In this document: positions 46,875 to 55,158 of the stretch, one piece after another | Layout of the letters: the number at the start of each line of letters is the position of its first letter | How positions within the stretch are numbered: position 1 is the first letter of the stretch | NCBI RefSeq assembly: GCF_001894805.1 | Contig: NZ_BCWX01000003.1 | Location: 992,001-1,056,000, forward strand | Direction of reading: 5' to 3' | Source: Rhodococcus globerulus NBRC 14531 | GTDB taxonomy: Bacteria > Actinomycetota > Actinomycetes > Mycobacteriales > Mycobacteriaceae | DNA: 64,000 nt | Translations under genes and position numbers: made by a program | Notes under the pieces: generated by a model | Databases searched by the model: none | The model's input: only the letters and a program-made list of their open reading frames with translations | Told to the model about the DNA's origin: nothing

Positions 46875-47654
46875 TCAAGCCACTGCGAACATACCTACGG
46901 TCGGCAGGAAGCTGCAGGTGATGCGATCTGCGCCTTCGGGCTGGGTGGTCAGCGAACCGCTGATCACGGACAGCACGCGTCCCGGGCCGGTGTCGGCGAT
47001 AGCCGACAGGGTGGCGGGGCCGTCCGGGTTGATGCGAGCGGCCGTGGTGAGATTCTGCGTAGCGCTGCGACCGTTGTCGATGTTGATCCAGGTGACCGTC
47101 AGCGGGACGGGCTGGTCATCGGTGGCCGGAGCAGTGCCGAGCGCGGTGAAGACAAACCCGGCCTGACCTGCGGCAGGTCCCGGAGGCGGCAGGTGTGCCG
47201 GGCCGGGAACGGCAAGTGCGGTGCCGACGGAATCAGCCGTCGCGGAGATGCAGCCCTTACCAAGAGTCGGGTACAGGAACTGTGCGATGACGGGTGCGTT
47301 CTCGTCCGGAATCGCCGGTCCGCCGCCGCCGCTGCCGTCGAGGAAGGTGATGACCTTCTCGAGCGTCGCCTTGATCTCGGGCGGGAGTCCGGCGGAATTG
47401 AGAATCGCGCGAGCCTGTGCGAGCAGATCGGCCTGCGGATTGCCGGCAACCTGGGTGACGCCCTGGGCGTCGACGGGTCCTGCGGCTGCGCCGATGATGG
47501 CGGGAGCAAACGATGCCAGGAACTCGATCGGCACACTGTCCGGTGTGGGGGCGGGAGCCGGATCGGCCATTGCCTGTGCCGGCAAAGCCAGTCCTGCTGC
47601 TGCGGCAATTGCGACGGCGGTGAACGCCTTACGCATACCTCGGGTTCGAAGCAC
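46875..47654 (-). CDS. Secreted protein of unknown function
   Basis: A 259-aa exported protein. A Sec signal (about 7-30, A-V-A-I-A-A-A-A-G-L-A-L-P-A-Q-A-M-A) precedes a mature Pro/Ala-rich start. Two Cys (one in G-K-G-C-I-S, one in I-T-C-S-F near the C-terminus) probably form a disulfide. The C-terminal half looks like an all-beta domain (V-T-W-I-N-I-D-N-G-R-S). It resembles exported Corynebacteriales hypothetical proteins, with no known role. GTG 47654 is favoured by GATGGGGA just upstream; ATG 47636 is possible. Confidence 0.7.
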   Translation of the reverse strand: MLRTRGMRKAFTAVAIAAAAGLALPAQAMADPAPAPTPDSVPIEFLASFAPAIIGAAAGPVDAQGVTQVAGNPQADLLAQARAILNSAGLPPEIKATLEKVITFLDGSGGGGPAIPDENAPVIAQFLYPTLGKGCISATADSVGTALAVPGPAHLPPPGPAAGQAGFVFTALGTAPATDDQPVPLTVTWINIDNGRSATQNLTTAARINPDGPATLSAIADTGPGRVLSVISGSLTTQPEGADRITCSFLPTVGMFAVA

Positions 47655-47719
47655 TGTTTCCCCATCCTTAGTCAGACCGCGCAGGCGCCGTAGCGACCGC
47701 GTTGACGGCTCGAGGGGTC

Positions 47720-47725
47720 ACTCTA
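47720..47725 (-). promoter_or_regulatory. Candidate -10 box for the secreted protein gene
   Basis: On the minus strand TAGAGT lies about 66 nt before GTG 47654, with TGTACA 18 bp further upstream as a weak -35. The rest of the gap 47655-47898 shows nothing recognisable. Confidence 0.3.
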
Positions 47726-47898
47726 TGTAAGAGAGCCCCGGGTTGTACAGCCGTTCAGTTTCTGAGCAGCTACGGATCCCGGTGGAGTCTATTACATGAC
47801 TGGCCTCGAAATGATTGCTTGCAGACCATACCCTGTGACAGAAGTGATCAATGTGAATATTGATGCAACTGTTATGTCGGTTCAGGCGGTTTCAGACG

Positions 47899-48198
47899 TC
47901 AGTTTTTTGCCGAATCTGCGACGAGCGCATCGATCTTCCGAGCAAACTTCACGTCGAGCTCGGTAATGCCGCCCGCCGAATGTGTCGACAGTGTGTAGGT
48001 GACTTTCCGCCACCGGACGTCCATGTCGGGATGATGATCGGCGGCTTCGGCAGCTGCGGCGACGTCCTGAAGCAGCGCGACGGCTTCGGGAAATGTCGCG
48101 GATTCGACCACCCGCGCGATTGCATTATCGGATCTGTGCCAGTCGGGCAGTTCCGCGAGAGCAGCGTCGATCGCGGAATCGGACATCACGGAAGCCAT
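47899..48198 (-). CDS. 4a-hydroxytetrahydrobiopterin (pterin-4a-carbinolamine) dehydratase
   Basis: A 99-aa protein with the PCD active-site set: A-D-H-H-P-D-M-D-V-R-W around residue 52-63 and Y-T-L-S-T-H about 68-73. The family dehydrates 4a-hydroxytetrahydropterins. Bacterial homologues also act with molybdopterin or aromatic hydroxylases; no hydroxylase is nearby. The start may be ATG 48198 or 48186. It is divergent from the Nudix gene. Confidence 0.88.
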   Translation of the reverse strand: MASVMSDSAIDAALAELPDWHRSDNAIARVVESATFPEAVALLQDVAAAAEAADHHPDMDVRWRKVTYTLSTHSAGGITELDVKFARKIDALVADSAKN

Positions 48199-48214
48199 AC
48201 TCCATCATGGTGTC

Positions 48215-48658
48215 ATGAGCGACGAGGCTGCAAGGGGTGGCGGGGCTCCCGACGAGTACGAGATAGTGGCCGGTGCAATCTTCCGTGATGGCCGGTTGTT
48301 GCTGGCGCAGCGCATCCGCCCGCCGGAGTTGGCGGGGATGTGGGAGCTTCCGGGTGGCAAAGTCGAGGCGTTCGAGACGCCGCAACACGCTCTCGAGAGA
48401 GAACTGGCAGAAGAATTAGGTGTTGTTGTCCGCTGCGGGCGTCGAATCGGCGTCGACGTTGCACTGGGTCGCGGACGAGTTCTGCGAGCGTATCGAGTGG
48501 ACATCCTGGCCGGGGAGCCCGCGGCACTGGATCATGCGCAGCTTGCGTGGGTGGACGCCGACGATCTGGAAAAGTTCGACATGGTGGTGAACGATCAGGC
48601 GTGGATACCGGATCTGCTCACCGAATTGCGCAGGCTCAGGCTGCCCGAGCCATCTTGA
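48215..48658 (+). CDS. NUDIX hydrolase, MutT-like
   Basis: A 147-aa protein with a complete Nudix box, G48-x5-E54-x7-R62-E-L-x-E-E-L-G-V70. The preceding W-E-L-P-G-G-K and the C-terminal region are typical of the MutT/8-oxo-dGTP diphosphatase group (short proteins starting I-V-A-G-A-I-F). It probably sanitises oxidised nucleotides. The 3' end overlaps the convergent Cys-rich gene by 23 bp. Confidence 0.88.
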   Translation: MSDEAARGGGAPDEYEIVAGAIFRDGRLLLAQRIRPPELAGMWELPGGKVEAFETPQHALERELAEELGVVVRCGRRIGVDVALGRGRVLRAYRVDILAGEPAALDHAQLAWVDADDLEKFDMVVNDQAWIPDLLTELRRLRLPEPS

Positions 48659-48812
48659 GGCCGACCTTGAGTTCCTTCTTGGAGGCGCCGTTGTTCTCGA
48701 GCTTCCGCATCCGCATGATCACAACCGGGCACTTCACGCAGCGAGTCTTCTTGCGGCAGCACTTCTTCTTGGGCTTGAGCTGCGAAACTTTGCTTGGCTT
48801 AACTTTTCCCAT
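48636..48812 (-). CDS. Small Cys-rich basic protein, 58 aa
   Basis: A 58-aa, strongly basic protein (about 17 Lys/Arg) with a compact cysteine cluster C-C-x5-C-x2-C at residues 18-28 (K-K-K-C-C-R-K-K-T-R-C-V-K-C-P), suited to binding a metal or iron-sulfur unit. ATG 48812 was chosen because the basic domain starts there; GAAGGAAAG lies about 13 nt upstream. The longer frame to 48866 would overlap the iron box. An IdeR/DtxR-like site lies about 50-70 bp upstream, suggesting iron regulation. I do not recognise a characterised family. Confidence 0.7.
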   Translation of the reverse strand: MGKVKPSKVSQLKPKKKCCRKKTRCVKCPVVIMRMRKLENNGASKKELKVGLKMARAA

Positions 48813-48863
48813 GTGGCACTGCGTCTTTCCTTCAACGGCGATGGCGGAGAACCGCACTGCAGA

Positions 48864-48882
48864 CAAGGTTAGCGTAACCTTA
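48864..48882. promoter_or_regulatory. IdeR/DtxR-like iron box upstream of the Cys-rich gene
   Basis: The central 17 bp (48865-48881) form a near-perfect palindrome AAGGTTA-GCG-TAACCTT. Fourteen of 19 positions match the IdeR consensus, including both GGTTA/TAACC half sites. It lies 52-70 bp before the Cys-rich gene start (minus strand) and about 270 bp before typA. Confidence 0.65.
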
Positions 48883-49148
48883 AAAGCGCTGAATTGCCAG
48901 CAAAAGATTCACCTGCTGCAGTAGTGGCGAAAATCACTATCTGCAGGTCGTGGCCGTGATAGAGGACGCACTTTGCGCGAGCAGGTCTTCGGAGCGAGTA
49001 GTATTTACTAGGCCGCGGTGCCTTCTCGAGGCGATTCGTGCACGTACTCGGATCACACATTCGTGCAGCGGCCACCAGAAGAGCCGTGCGATGCGAGTTT
49101 CGCGTGGCCGATTACTTAGCCGAATTACTCAGCCAGGAGAGCCATCGC

Positions 49149-51056
49149 GTGACCACCACCAGCTTCCGTAACGTTGCCATCGTCGCACACGTCGACCACG
49201 GCAAGACCACCCTCGTTGACGCCATGCTTCGTCAGTCCGGCGCCTTCGAGGAGCGCGCCGAGCTGGTCGATCGCGTCATGGACTCAGGAGACCTCGAGCG
49301 CGAGAAGGGAATCACGATTCTCGCGAAGAACACCTCCGTACACAAGCGCAACGACGACGGCTCGATCACCGTCATCAACGTCATCGACACCCCCGGCCAC
49401 GCCGACTTCGGTGGAGAGGTCGAGCGCGGCCTGTCCATGGTCGACGGTGTCGTTCTGCTCGTCGACGCTTCCGAGGGCCCGCTTCCTCAGACACGCTTCG
49501 TGCTGCGCAAGGCGCTTGCTGCGTCGCTGCCCGTCATCCTGGTCGTCAACAAGACCGACCGCCCTGACGCCCGCATCGAAGAGGTTGTCTCCGAGGCACA
49601 GGATCTGCTCCTCGACCTCGCATCGGACCTGTCCGACGAAGCCGCCGAAGCCGCTGAGCTCGCGCTCGGTCTCCCCGTCCTCTACGCCTCCGGCCGTGAG
49701 GGCAAGGCCTCGACCGTGCAGCCCGAAAACGGCCAGGCACCCGACGCTGAAGACCTCACCGCACTTTTCCAGGTCTTGATGGAGTACGTCCCGGCCCCCA
49801 AGGGCACGTCCGACGCACCCCTGCAGGCTCACGTCACCAACCTCGACGCGTCCGCATTCCTCGGCCGCCTCGCGCTGGTTCGTATCCACAACGGTGAGCT
49901 GCGCAAGGGCCAGACAGTGTCCTGGTGCCGCGAGGTCGACGGCGAGCCCGTCATCACCAAGACCAAGATCACCGAACTGCTCACCACCATCGGTGTCGAG
50001 CGCGTTCCGGCAGAGGTTGCCTACGCAGGCGACATCTGCGCAGTGGCAGGCTTCCCGGACATCATGATCGGCGACACCCTCGCTGATCTCGAGAACCCGG
50101 TGCCGCTGCCCCGCATCACCGTCGATCAGCCGGCCATCTCGGTCACGATCGGCACCAACACGTCGCCGCTCGTCGGTCGCGTCAAGGGTCACAAGCTGAC
50201 CTCGCGCATGGTCAAGGCTCGCCTCGACCAGGAGCTCGTCGGTAACGTCTCGCTCAAGGTCCTCGACATCGGTCGCCCCGATGCGTGGGAGGTCCAGGGT
50301 CGTGGAGAGCTCGCTCTCGCCATCCTCGTCGAGCAGATGCGTCGCGAGGGCTTCGAGCTCACCGTCGGTAAGCCGCAGGTTGTCACCCAGGTCGTCGACG
50401 GCAAGGTCCACGAGCCGTTCGAAGAGCTGACCATCGACAGCCCGGAGGAATACCTCGGCGCCATCACGCAGCTCCTCGCAAACCGCAAGGGCAAGATGGT
50501 CCAGATGTCGAACCACGGCCAGGGCTGGGTTCGCATGGAGTTCATCGTTCCTTCGCGTGGGCTCATCGGTTTCCGTACGGAATTCCTCACGGATACCCGC
50601 GGAACCGGTATCGCCAACGCCGTGTTCGACGGTTACGGCCCGTGGGCCGGCGAGATCCGTGCGCGCCACACCGGTTCGCTCGTTTCGGACCGCTCCGGCT
50701 CCGTCACCCCGTTCGCCATGATCCAGTTGGCTGACCGTGGAACGTTCTTCGTCGAGCCCGGCGCAGACACCTACGAGGGCATGGTCGTGGGCATCAACCC
50801 GCGTCAGGAAGACCTCGACATCAACGTCACCCGCGAGAAGAAGCTGACCAATATGCGTCAGTCTTCCGCAGACGTGATGGAGACCCTCGCAAAGCCGATC
50901 AAGCTCGAACTCGAAGCAGCCATGGAATTCTGCTCCGGCGACGAGTGCGTCGAGGTCACCCCGGAGGACGTCCGCGTCCGCAAGGTGCACCTCAACGCAA
51001 CCGAGCGCGCTCGTGAGCGTTCACGCAGCAAGTCCCGCGACAAGGCTTCTCTGTAG
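49149..51056 (+). CDS. typA: Translational GTPase TypA/BipA
   Basis: A 635-aa ribosome-associated GTPase used in stress and low-temperature ribosome assembly. G1 A-H-V-D-H-G-K-T-T (13-21), switch region G-I-T-I-L-A-K-N-T, G3 D-T-P-G-H-A-D-F and G4 N-K-T-D are all present, followed by EF-G-like domains III and V and the BipA C-terminal domain. GTG 49149 is set by AGGAGAG (49135-49141) and by homology at V-T-T-T-S-F-R-N. The 265-bp upstream region carries TAGTAT at 48999, a possible -10 with a long leader. It matches Rv1165. Confidence 0.96.
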   Translation: MTTTSFRNVAIVAHVDHGKTTLVDAMLRQSGAFEERAELVDRVMDSGDLEREKGITILAKNTSVHKRNDDGSITVINVIDTPGHADFGGEVERGLSMVDGVVLLVDASEGPLPQTRFVLRKALAASLPVILVVNKTDRPDARIEEVVSEAQDLLLDLASDLSDEAAEAAELALGLPVLYASGREGKASTVQPENGQAPDAEDLTALFQVLMEYVPAPKGTSDAPLQAHVTNLDASAFLGRLALVRIHNGELRKGQTVSWCREVDGEPVITKTKITELLTTIGVERVPAEVAYAGDICAVAGFPDIMIGDTLADLENPVPLPRITVDQPAISVTIGTNTSPLVGRVKGHKLTSRMVKARLDQELVGNVSLKVLDIGRPDAWEVQGRGELALAILVEQMRREGFELTVGKPQVVTQVVDGKVHEPFEELTIDSPEEYLGAITQLLANRKGKMVQMSNHGQGWVRMEFIVPSRGLIGFRTEFLTDTRGTGIANAVFDGYGPWAGEIRARHTGSLVSDRSGSVTPFAMIQLADRGTFFVEPGADTYEGMVVGINPRQEDLDINVTREKKLTNMRQSSADVMETLAKPIKLELEAAMEFCSGDECVEVTPEDVRVRKVHLNATERARERSRSKSRDKASL

Positions 51057-51079
51057 TCTTTCGCAGTAACAATCATGAC

Positions 51080-51133
51080 AAGGCGAATGTGCCTTTTGCT
51101 CGGTGTTCTTCCGGCAAAAGGTACATTCGCCTT
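51080..51133. terminator. Terminator after typA
   Basis: A 20-bp stem (51080-51099 with 51114-51133, one G-U pair) with a 14-nt loop begins 24 nt after the typA stop and precedes lpqW. Confidence 0.85.
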
Positions 51134-51210
51134 CATGGTTTCCAGGCATCGTGTTGGTTGGGAAACCGTGGACTCAGGCTGCGCGTGCCTGAAAACGGAA
51201 GGATATCTCT

Positions 51211-52998
51211 GTGGTTGCTGGACGTCGGTACCTGGCGTTGGCCGTGGCGGTGACAGCGTTGTCTCTGACGGCGTGCACTGCTGATCCACCGCCGCCTGTC
51301 GAGAGCACCGAGACGGTCAAGCCGACTACGACGCCCGTCACGCCGGCAATGCGGGTGGTGTCGGTGGCTATCGACCAGGTGGGTGACGGATTCAATCCCC
51401 ACCTCCTCGCCGATTTGTCCCCGGTGAACTCTGCCGTCGGTAACTTGGTGTTGCCCAGCGTATTTCGTCCGATCAGCTCGCCTGTGCAGCCCGGCCAGGC
51501 CGAGTGGGTCCTCGACGACTCGTTGGCCGTTTCCGCGGAAGTTGTCTCGGAGGCGCCGTTCACGATTCGCTATCAGCTCCGCAACGAAGCGCAGTGGTCC
51601 GACGGCGCACCGATCGCCGCCGAGGATTTCCGCTACCTGTGGCAGCAGATGATTTCGGTTCCCGGTGTTGTGAACCCGGCCGGGTACCAGTTGATTTCGG
51701 ACGTCACCTCGTCCGGTGGAGGCAAGACCGTGAACGTCGTGATGCGCGCGGCGTATCCGGCGTGGCGTGAACTCTTCACGGATCTTCTTCCGTCCCACCT
51801 TGTGAAGGACACCCCCGGCGGTTTCAGTACCGGTTTGAGTGAGGGAATTCCGGTGTCGGGGGCGCACTTCCACGTGCGCTCCGTCGACCGTGGCCGAGAC
51901 GAGATCATCCTCGAACGCAACGACAGGTTCTGGGGAGAGCCGTCGGACCCGGATCAGATCGTGATGCGCCGGGCCGGGTCGGCTGCGCAGTTGGCCGAAG
52001 CGATGCGCACCGACGATTCGCAGATCGCGCAGATTCATGCGGGTAGTGCTACCGACATTCAGCTGTCGGCGGTTCCGGGAGTGAGCACGGCCTTTACGTT
52101 TGTGCCGCGCACCCTCGACATGACGGTCAACGGACGCAGTGCCATGTTTGCCGATGTCCGGGTCCGCAAAGCTGTTCTGGGACTTCTGGATTCCGATCTT
52201 CTGGCAGTAGTGGCCGCGGGCAGTGAATCTGCTGCGGTTCCGGCAAAAGCGCAGATCCTCTCGCCGTCCGATCCCGGCTACGTACCGACGGCGCCGCCCA
52301 AGCAGAGTCGTGAGCGTTCGATGGAGCAATTGGTGGAATCCGGCTACGTCGTCGTGCCGCCGGCGGGACCGGTAGTGGTCGGGGGAACAAACGGAAGCGT
52401 CGTCCGTGACGGCAAGCCGCTCGAACTGACGCTCGGGGCGCCGGAGAACGACGACATCGCGATCGCGGTGGCCAACACCGCTGCCGATGAACTGCGGGAC
52501 GCAGGAATTGCAGCCACCGTGAAATCCCTTCCGGCAGAAGAGCTGTACGGTAAGGAGCTCACGACGGGGAGCGTAGACATGGTGGTCGGCTGGATCCGCG
52601 CCGGCGTCGACCCTGCCACGTCGTTGGCGTCTCGGTTCAGTTGCCCCCTGACTCCCACCGTGCCGGTAACCACTACCGAGACTCCGGAGTCGACGTCTAC
52701 CGCGCCGACGCCGACTACGGCCCGCGAGTCCGATTCGGAAGCGCCGAGCAATATTTCAGGACTGTGCGACCCTTCGCTGCAGCCGCGGATCGACGAAGCT
52801 CTCAGCGGGATCGGTGATTTCGGGGCGCTGATCGCCGACGCCGAGCCCAAGTTGTGGGATCTCGCGGCGGTTCTGCCCATCGTGCAGGACCGCACGTTGG
52901 CCGCACTCGGAACCGGCGTCGAAGGTGTCACCCTGACCAGTCCGGTTCAGGTTGGAATATTCGGTGACGCAACCAACTGGGTGAGGGTGAAGGAATGA
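51211..52998 (+). CDS. lpqW: LpqW-like substrate-binding lipoprotein
   Basis: A 595-aa exported lipoprotein (lipobox L-S-L-T-A-C, Cys22) with the family 5 extracellular solute-binding (oligopeptide-binding) fold. Synteny with Rv1166 and the order typA-lpqW-mshB identify LpqW, which in mycobacteria influences PIM/LM/LAM synthesis rather than peptide uptake. A Thr/Pro/Ser-rich stretch around residues 487-510 interrupts the C-terminal lobe. GTG 51211 follows GGAAGGATAT. The stop overlaps the mshB ATG (ATGA). Confidence 0.9.
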   Translation: MVAGRRYLALAVAVTALSLTACTADPPPPVESTETVKPTTTPVTPAMRVVSVAIDQVGDGFNPHLLADLSPVNSAVGNLVLPSVFRPISSPVQPGQAEWVLDDSLAVSAEVVSEAPFTIRYQLRNEAQWSDGAPIAAEDFRYLWQQMISVPGVVNPAGYQLISDVTSSGGGKTVNVVMRAAYPAWRELFTDLLPSHLVKDTPGGFSTGLSEGIPVSGAHFHVRSVDRGRDEIILERNDRFWGEPSDPDQIVMRRAGSAAQLAEAMRTDDSQIAQIHAGSATDIQLSAVPGVSTAFTFVPRTLDMTVNGRSAMFADVRVRKAVLGLLDSDLLAVVAAGSESAAVPAKAQILSPSDPGYVPTAPPKQSRERSMEQLVESGYVVVPPAGPVVVGGTNGSVVRDGKPLELTLGAPENDDIAIAVANTAADELRDAGIAATVKSLPAEELYGKELTTGSVDMVVGWIRAGVDPATSLASRFSCPLTPTVPVTTTETPESTSTAPTPTTARESDSEAPSNISGLCDPSLQPRIDEALSGIGDFGALIADAEPKLWDLAAVLPIVQDRTLAALGTGVEGVTLTSPVQVGIFGDATNWVRVKE

Positions 52999-53876
52999 CC
53001 GTCGTAAAGAAGAGACTGCTGCTGGTTCACGCGCATCCCGACGACGAAACGATCACCACCGGCGGCACCATCGCCAGGTACGTCGACGAAGGTGCCGAGG
53101 TGACCGTCCTGACCTGCACGTTGGGTGAGGAAGGGGAGGTAATCGGTGATCGGTGGGCCGGACTGGTTGCCGACGCCGCTGATCAACTCGGCGGCTACCG
53201 GATTGCGGAGCTGACCACGGCGTTGTCCCGTCTCGGTGTGAGTGAACCCCGATTCCTGCTGGGAGCCGGTCACTTTCGTGATTCCGGAATGGCCGGGACG
53301 CCGTCAGCTGCCAATCCGCGGGCATTCGTCAACGCCGATCTCGACGTTGCGGTTCGCGCCGTGGTCGAGGTGATCCGGGAACTGCGCCCACATGTGGTGA
53401 TCACGTACGACACCAACGGCGGGTACGGCCATCCCGATCACATTCAAGCCAATGCCATCACAACCGCTGCCGTTGCCGCGGCCGGAACATCGGTCTATCC
53501 CGAGGCCGGCGAGCCGTGGAGCCCTCAGAAGTTCTACTGGACCGTCACCGAACGTAGCTCTCTGGAGCGGGCAATCGCGTCGATCGCGCAGGTGCCGGCG
53601 CAGTGGCGGCTACCTGAGCCCGGTGAGCTTCCCTGTGTGGTCGACGCGGACGTCACGACGGCGATCGATGTGAGCGCCGTTCTCGAGTCCAAGGCCGGCG
53701 CGCTGTCCGCGCACGCCACGCAGGTGACTGTCGCGCCGAGCCGCACCGAGTTCGCGTTGTCCAACAACGTCGTACAGCCCATCGTGCCGGTCGAGCATTT
53801 TGTGCTTGTCCGCGGCGAGTTGGGTCCGGTGGACGCAGACGGCCGTGAGGGCGACCTCTTCGGTGGGATCTCATGA
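52995..53876 (+). CDS. mshB: Mycothiol deacetylase (GlcNAc-Ins deacetylase)
   Basis: A 293-aa zinc enzyme of the LmbE/PIG-L family that deacetylates GlcNAc-inositol in mycothiol synthesis. The metal-binding motif A-H-P-D-D-E is at 13-18, and the second motif G-G-Y-G-H-P-D-H is at 142-149 with the ligand His146. Length and order match Rv1170. It is coupled by 4-bp overlaps to lpqW upstream and to a membrane protein downstream. Confidence 0.95.
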   Translation: MTVVKKRLLLVHAHPDDETITTGGTIARYVDEGAEVTVLTCTLGEEGEVIGDRWAGLVADAADQLGGYRIAELTTALSRLGVSEPRFLLGAGHFRDSGMAGTPSAANPRAFVNADLDVAVRAVVEVIRELRPHVVITYDTNGGYGHPDHIQANAITTAAVAAAGTSVYPEAGEPWSPQKFYWTVTERSSLERAIASIAQVPAQWRLPEPGELPCVVDADVTTAIDVSAVLESKAGALSAHATQVTVAPSRTEFALSNNVVQPIVPVEHFVLVRGELGPVDADGREGDLFGGIS

Positions 53877-54298
53877 CCAGTGCTTCACCGGACGCAGTCG
53901 AAACACCCGACGGTAGATTTGCGTTTCTCGACCCGGTCATCCTCGGCGTCTTGATCTTCGACGGATTTCTGTGCGCCGTACTGTCGGTGATTTTTCTCCC
54001 GAGCTACCTCGGCACCACACCGTTTCCGGTCAGCATCCTGGTGGCAGCCGTGTTCAACCTCGGGTTGGTCATCGCGGCGCGGACAGTGACGACAACCGGT
54101 AAGGCAGCGCTTCCGCTGGCCGGTTGGATCGCCGGATTCCTTTTCTGCATGGTTGGCGGGCCAGGCGGCGACGTTCTGGTGTTGTCGTCGCCGCTCACTT
54201 TCCTGCTGCTTGTCGGCGCGCTGGCACCGGCGATCGTCTTTTTGTTTCGAGTGGCAAGCAAGGCTCTCGCGTCTATCGATACTTCGAAGCGTTCATAA
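53873..54298 (+). CDS. Four-helix membrane protein (Rv1171-like)
   Basis: A 141-aa integral membrane protein with about four hydrophobic helices (25-48, 54-73, 80-102, 106-128) and short hydrophilic ends. It follows mshB with a 4-bp ATGA overlap, as the conserved hypothetical Rv1171 does. A role linked to mycothiol is not demonstrated. The next gene begins 14 bp later. Confidence 0.78.
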   Translation: MTSASPDAVETPDGRFAFLDPVILGVLIFDGFLCAVLSVIFLPSYLGTTPFPVSILVAAVFNLGLVIAARTVTTTGKAALPLAGWIAGFLFCMVGGPGGDVLVLSSPLTFLLLVGALAPAIVFLFRVASKALASIDTSKRS

Positions 54299-54312
54299 GG
54301 GACACTTGCAGT

Positions 54313-55158
54313 GTGGCTGAACTAGATCTTGCGGGCGTCACGATCGCCCTGACCGCGGAGCGTCGTTCGGAAGAATTTGCGACGCTCCTCGAACGGCGAG
54401 GTGCGGAGACGGTCCGGACCCCGGTGATTCATGTGCTTCCTCTGGTCGACGACGCTGATCTGCGAGTTCAGACCGAGGCATTGATTGCGGATCCGCCGGA
54501 ACTCGTGGTGATCAGCACGGGAATCGGGTTCCGCGGTTGGCTGGAGGCGGTGGAGTCGTGGGATCTGACGGAGCAGTTTCTCGGCGCGCTGAACCGGACT
54601 CGCATCGTGGCTCGCGGTCCGAAGGCGATGGGGGCGATCCGCGGCGCGGGCTTGCGTGAGGAATGGTCGCCGTCGGGGGAGTCGTCCGAGGAAGTGCTGA
54701 CGCACTTGGCCGGCGAGGGCGTCGACGGTGTTCGCGTGGCCGTTCAACTGCACGGGATCATCACCGAATGGGAACCGCTGACCGATCTGAGTGCGTCGTT
54801 GACCGACATCGGCGCGGTGGTCACGGCAGTCTCGGTCTACCGGTGGATTCGGCCGCCGGATCAGTCGCAGGTGCGGGCACTGGTCTCCGCTGTGCGTTCG
54901 GGCAGTATCGACGCGCTCACTTTCACCAGCGCCCCGGCAGTGTCGTCCATGCTCAGCACGGCCAAGGAGATGGGGGAGTTGGAACGCTTCGTCGCGGCGA
55001 TGCGAGACAACGTGCCAACCTATTGCGTCGGCCCGGTGACGGCCGCACCGTTGGAACTTCTGGGCGTGCCCACCATCCAACCGGAACGCTCGCGCCTCGG
55101 TGCGTTGGCGCGGTTGATCATCGAGGATTTGCCCAGACGTCGCGCGCTCCGGGCGTGA
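54313..55158 (+). CDS. Uroporphyrinogen-III synthase (HEM4) family protein
   Basis: A 281-aa two-domain HEM4-fold protein: V-T-I-A-L-T-A-E-R-R-S-E-E-F at the start, V-V-I-S-T-G-I-G-F-R-G-W near 57-68, then the second domain with S-V-Y-R-W and L-T-F-T-S-A-P-A-V. HemD cyclises hydroxymethylbilane to uroporphyrinogen III. In this position, away from other hem genes, it may be a paralogue or regulatory relative rather than the main HemD. GTG 54313 is fixed by AAGGGACA upstream. Its 3' end overlaps the convergent PH-domain gene by 41 bp. Confidence 0.75.
   Translation: MAELDLAGVTIALTAERRSEEFATLLERRGAETVRTPVIHVLPLVDDADLRVQTEALIADPPELVVISTGIGFRGWLEAVESWDLTEQFLGALNRTRIVARGPKAMGAIRGAGLREEWSPSGESSEEVLTHLAGEGVDGVRVAVQLHGIITEWEPLTDLSASLTDIGAVVTAVSVYRWIRPPDQSQVRALVSAVRSGSIDALTFTSAPAVSSMLSTAKEMGELERFVAAMRDNVPTYCVGPVTAAPLELLGVPTIQPERSRLGALARLIIEDLPRRRALRA

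Noticed and set aside
49284..50990. 568-codon minus-strand frame
   Set aside because: Antisense of typA created by its strong codon bias; no motif.
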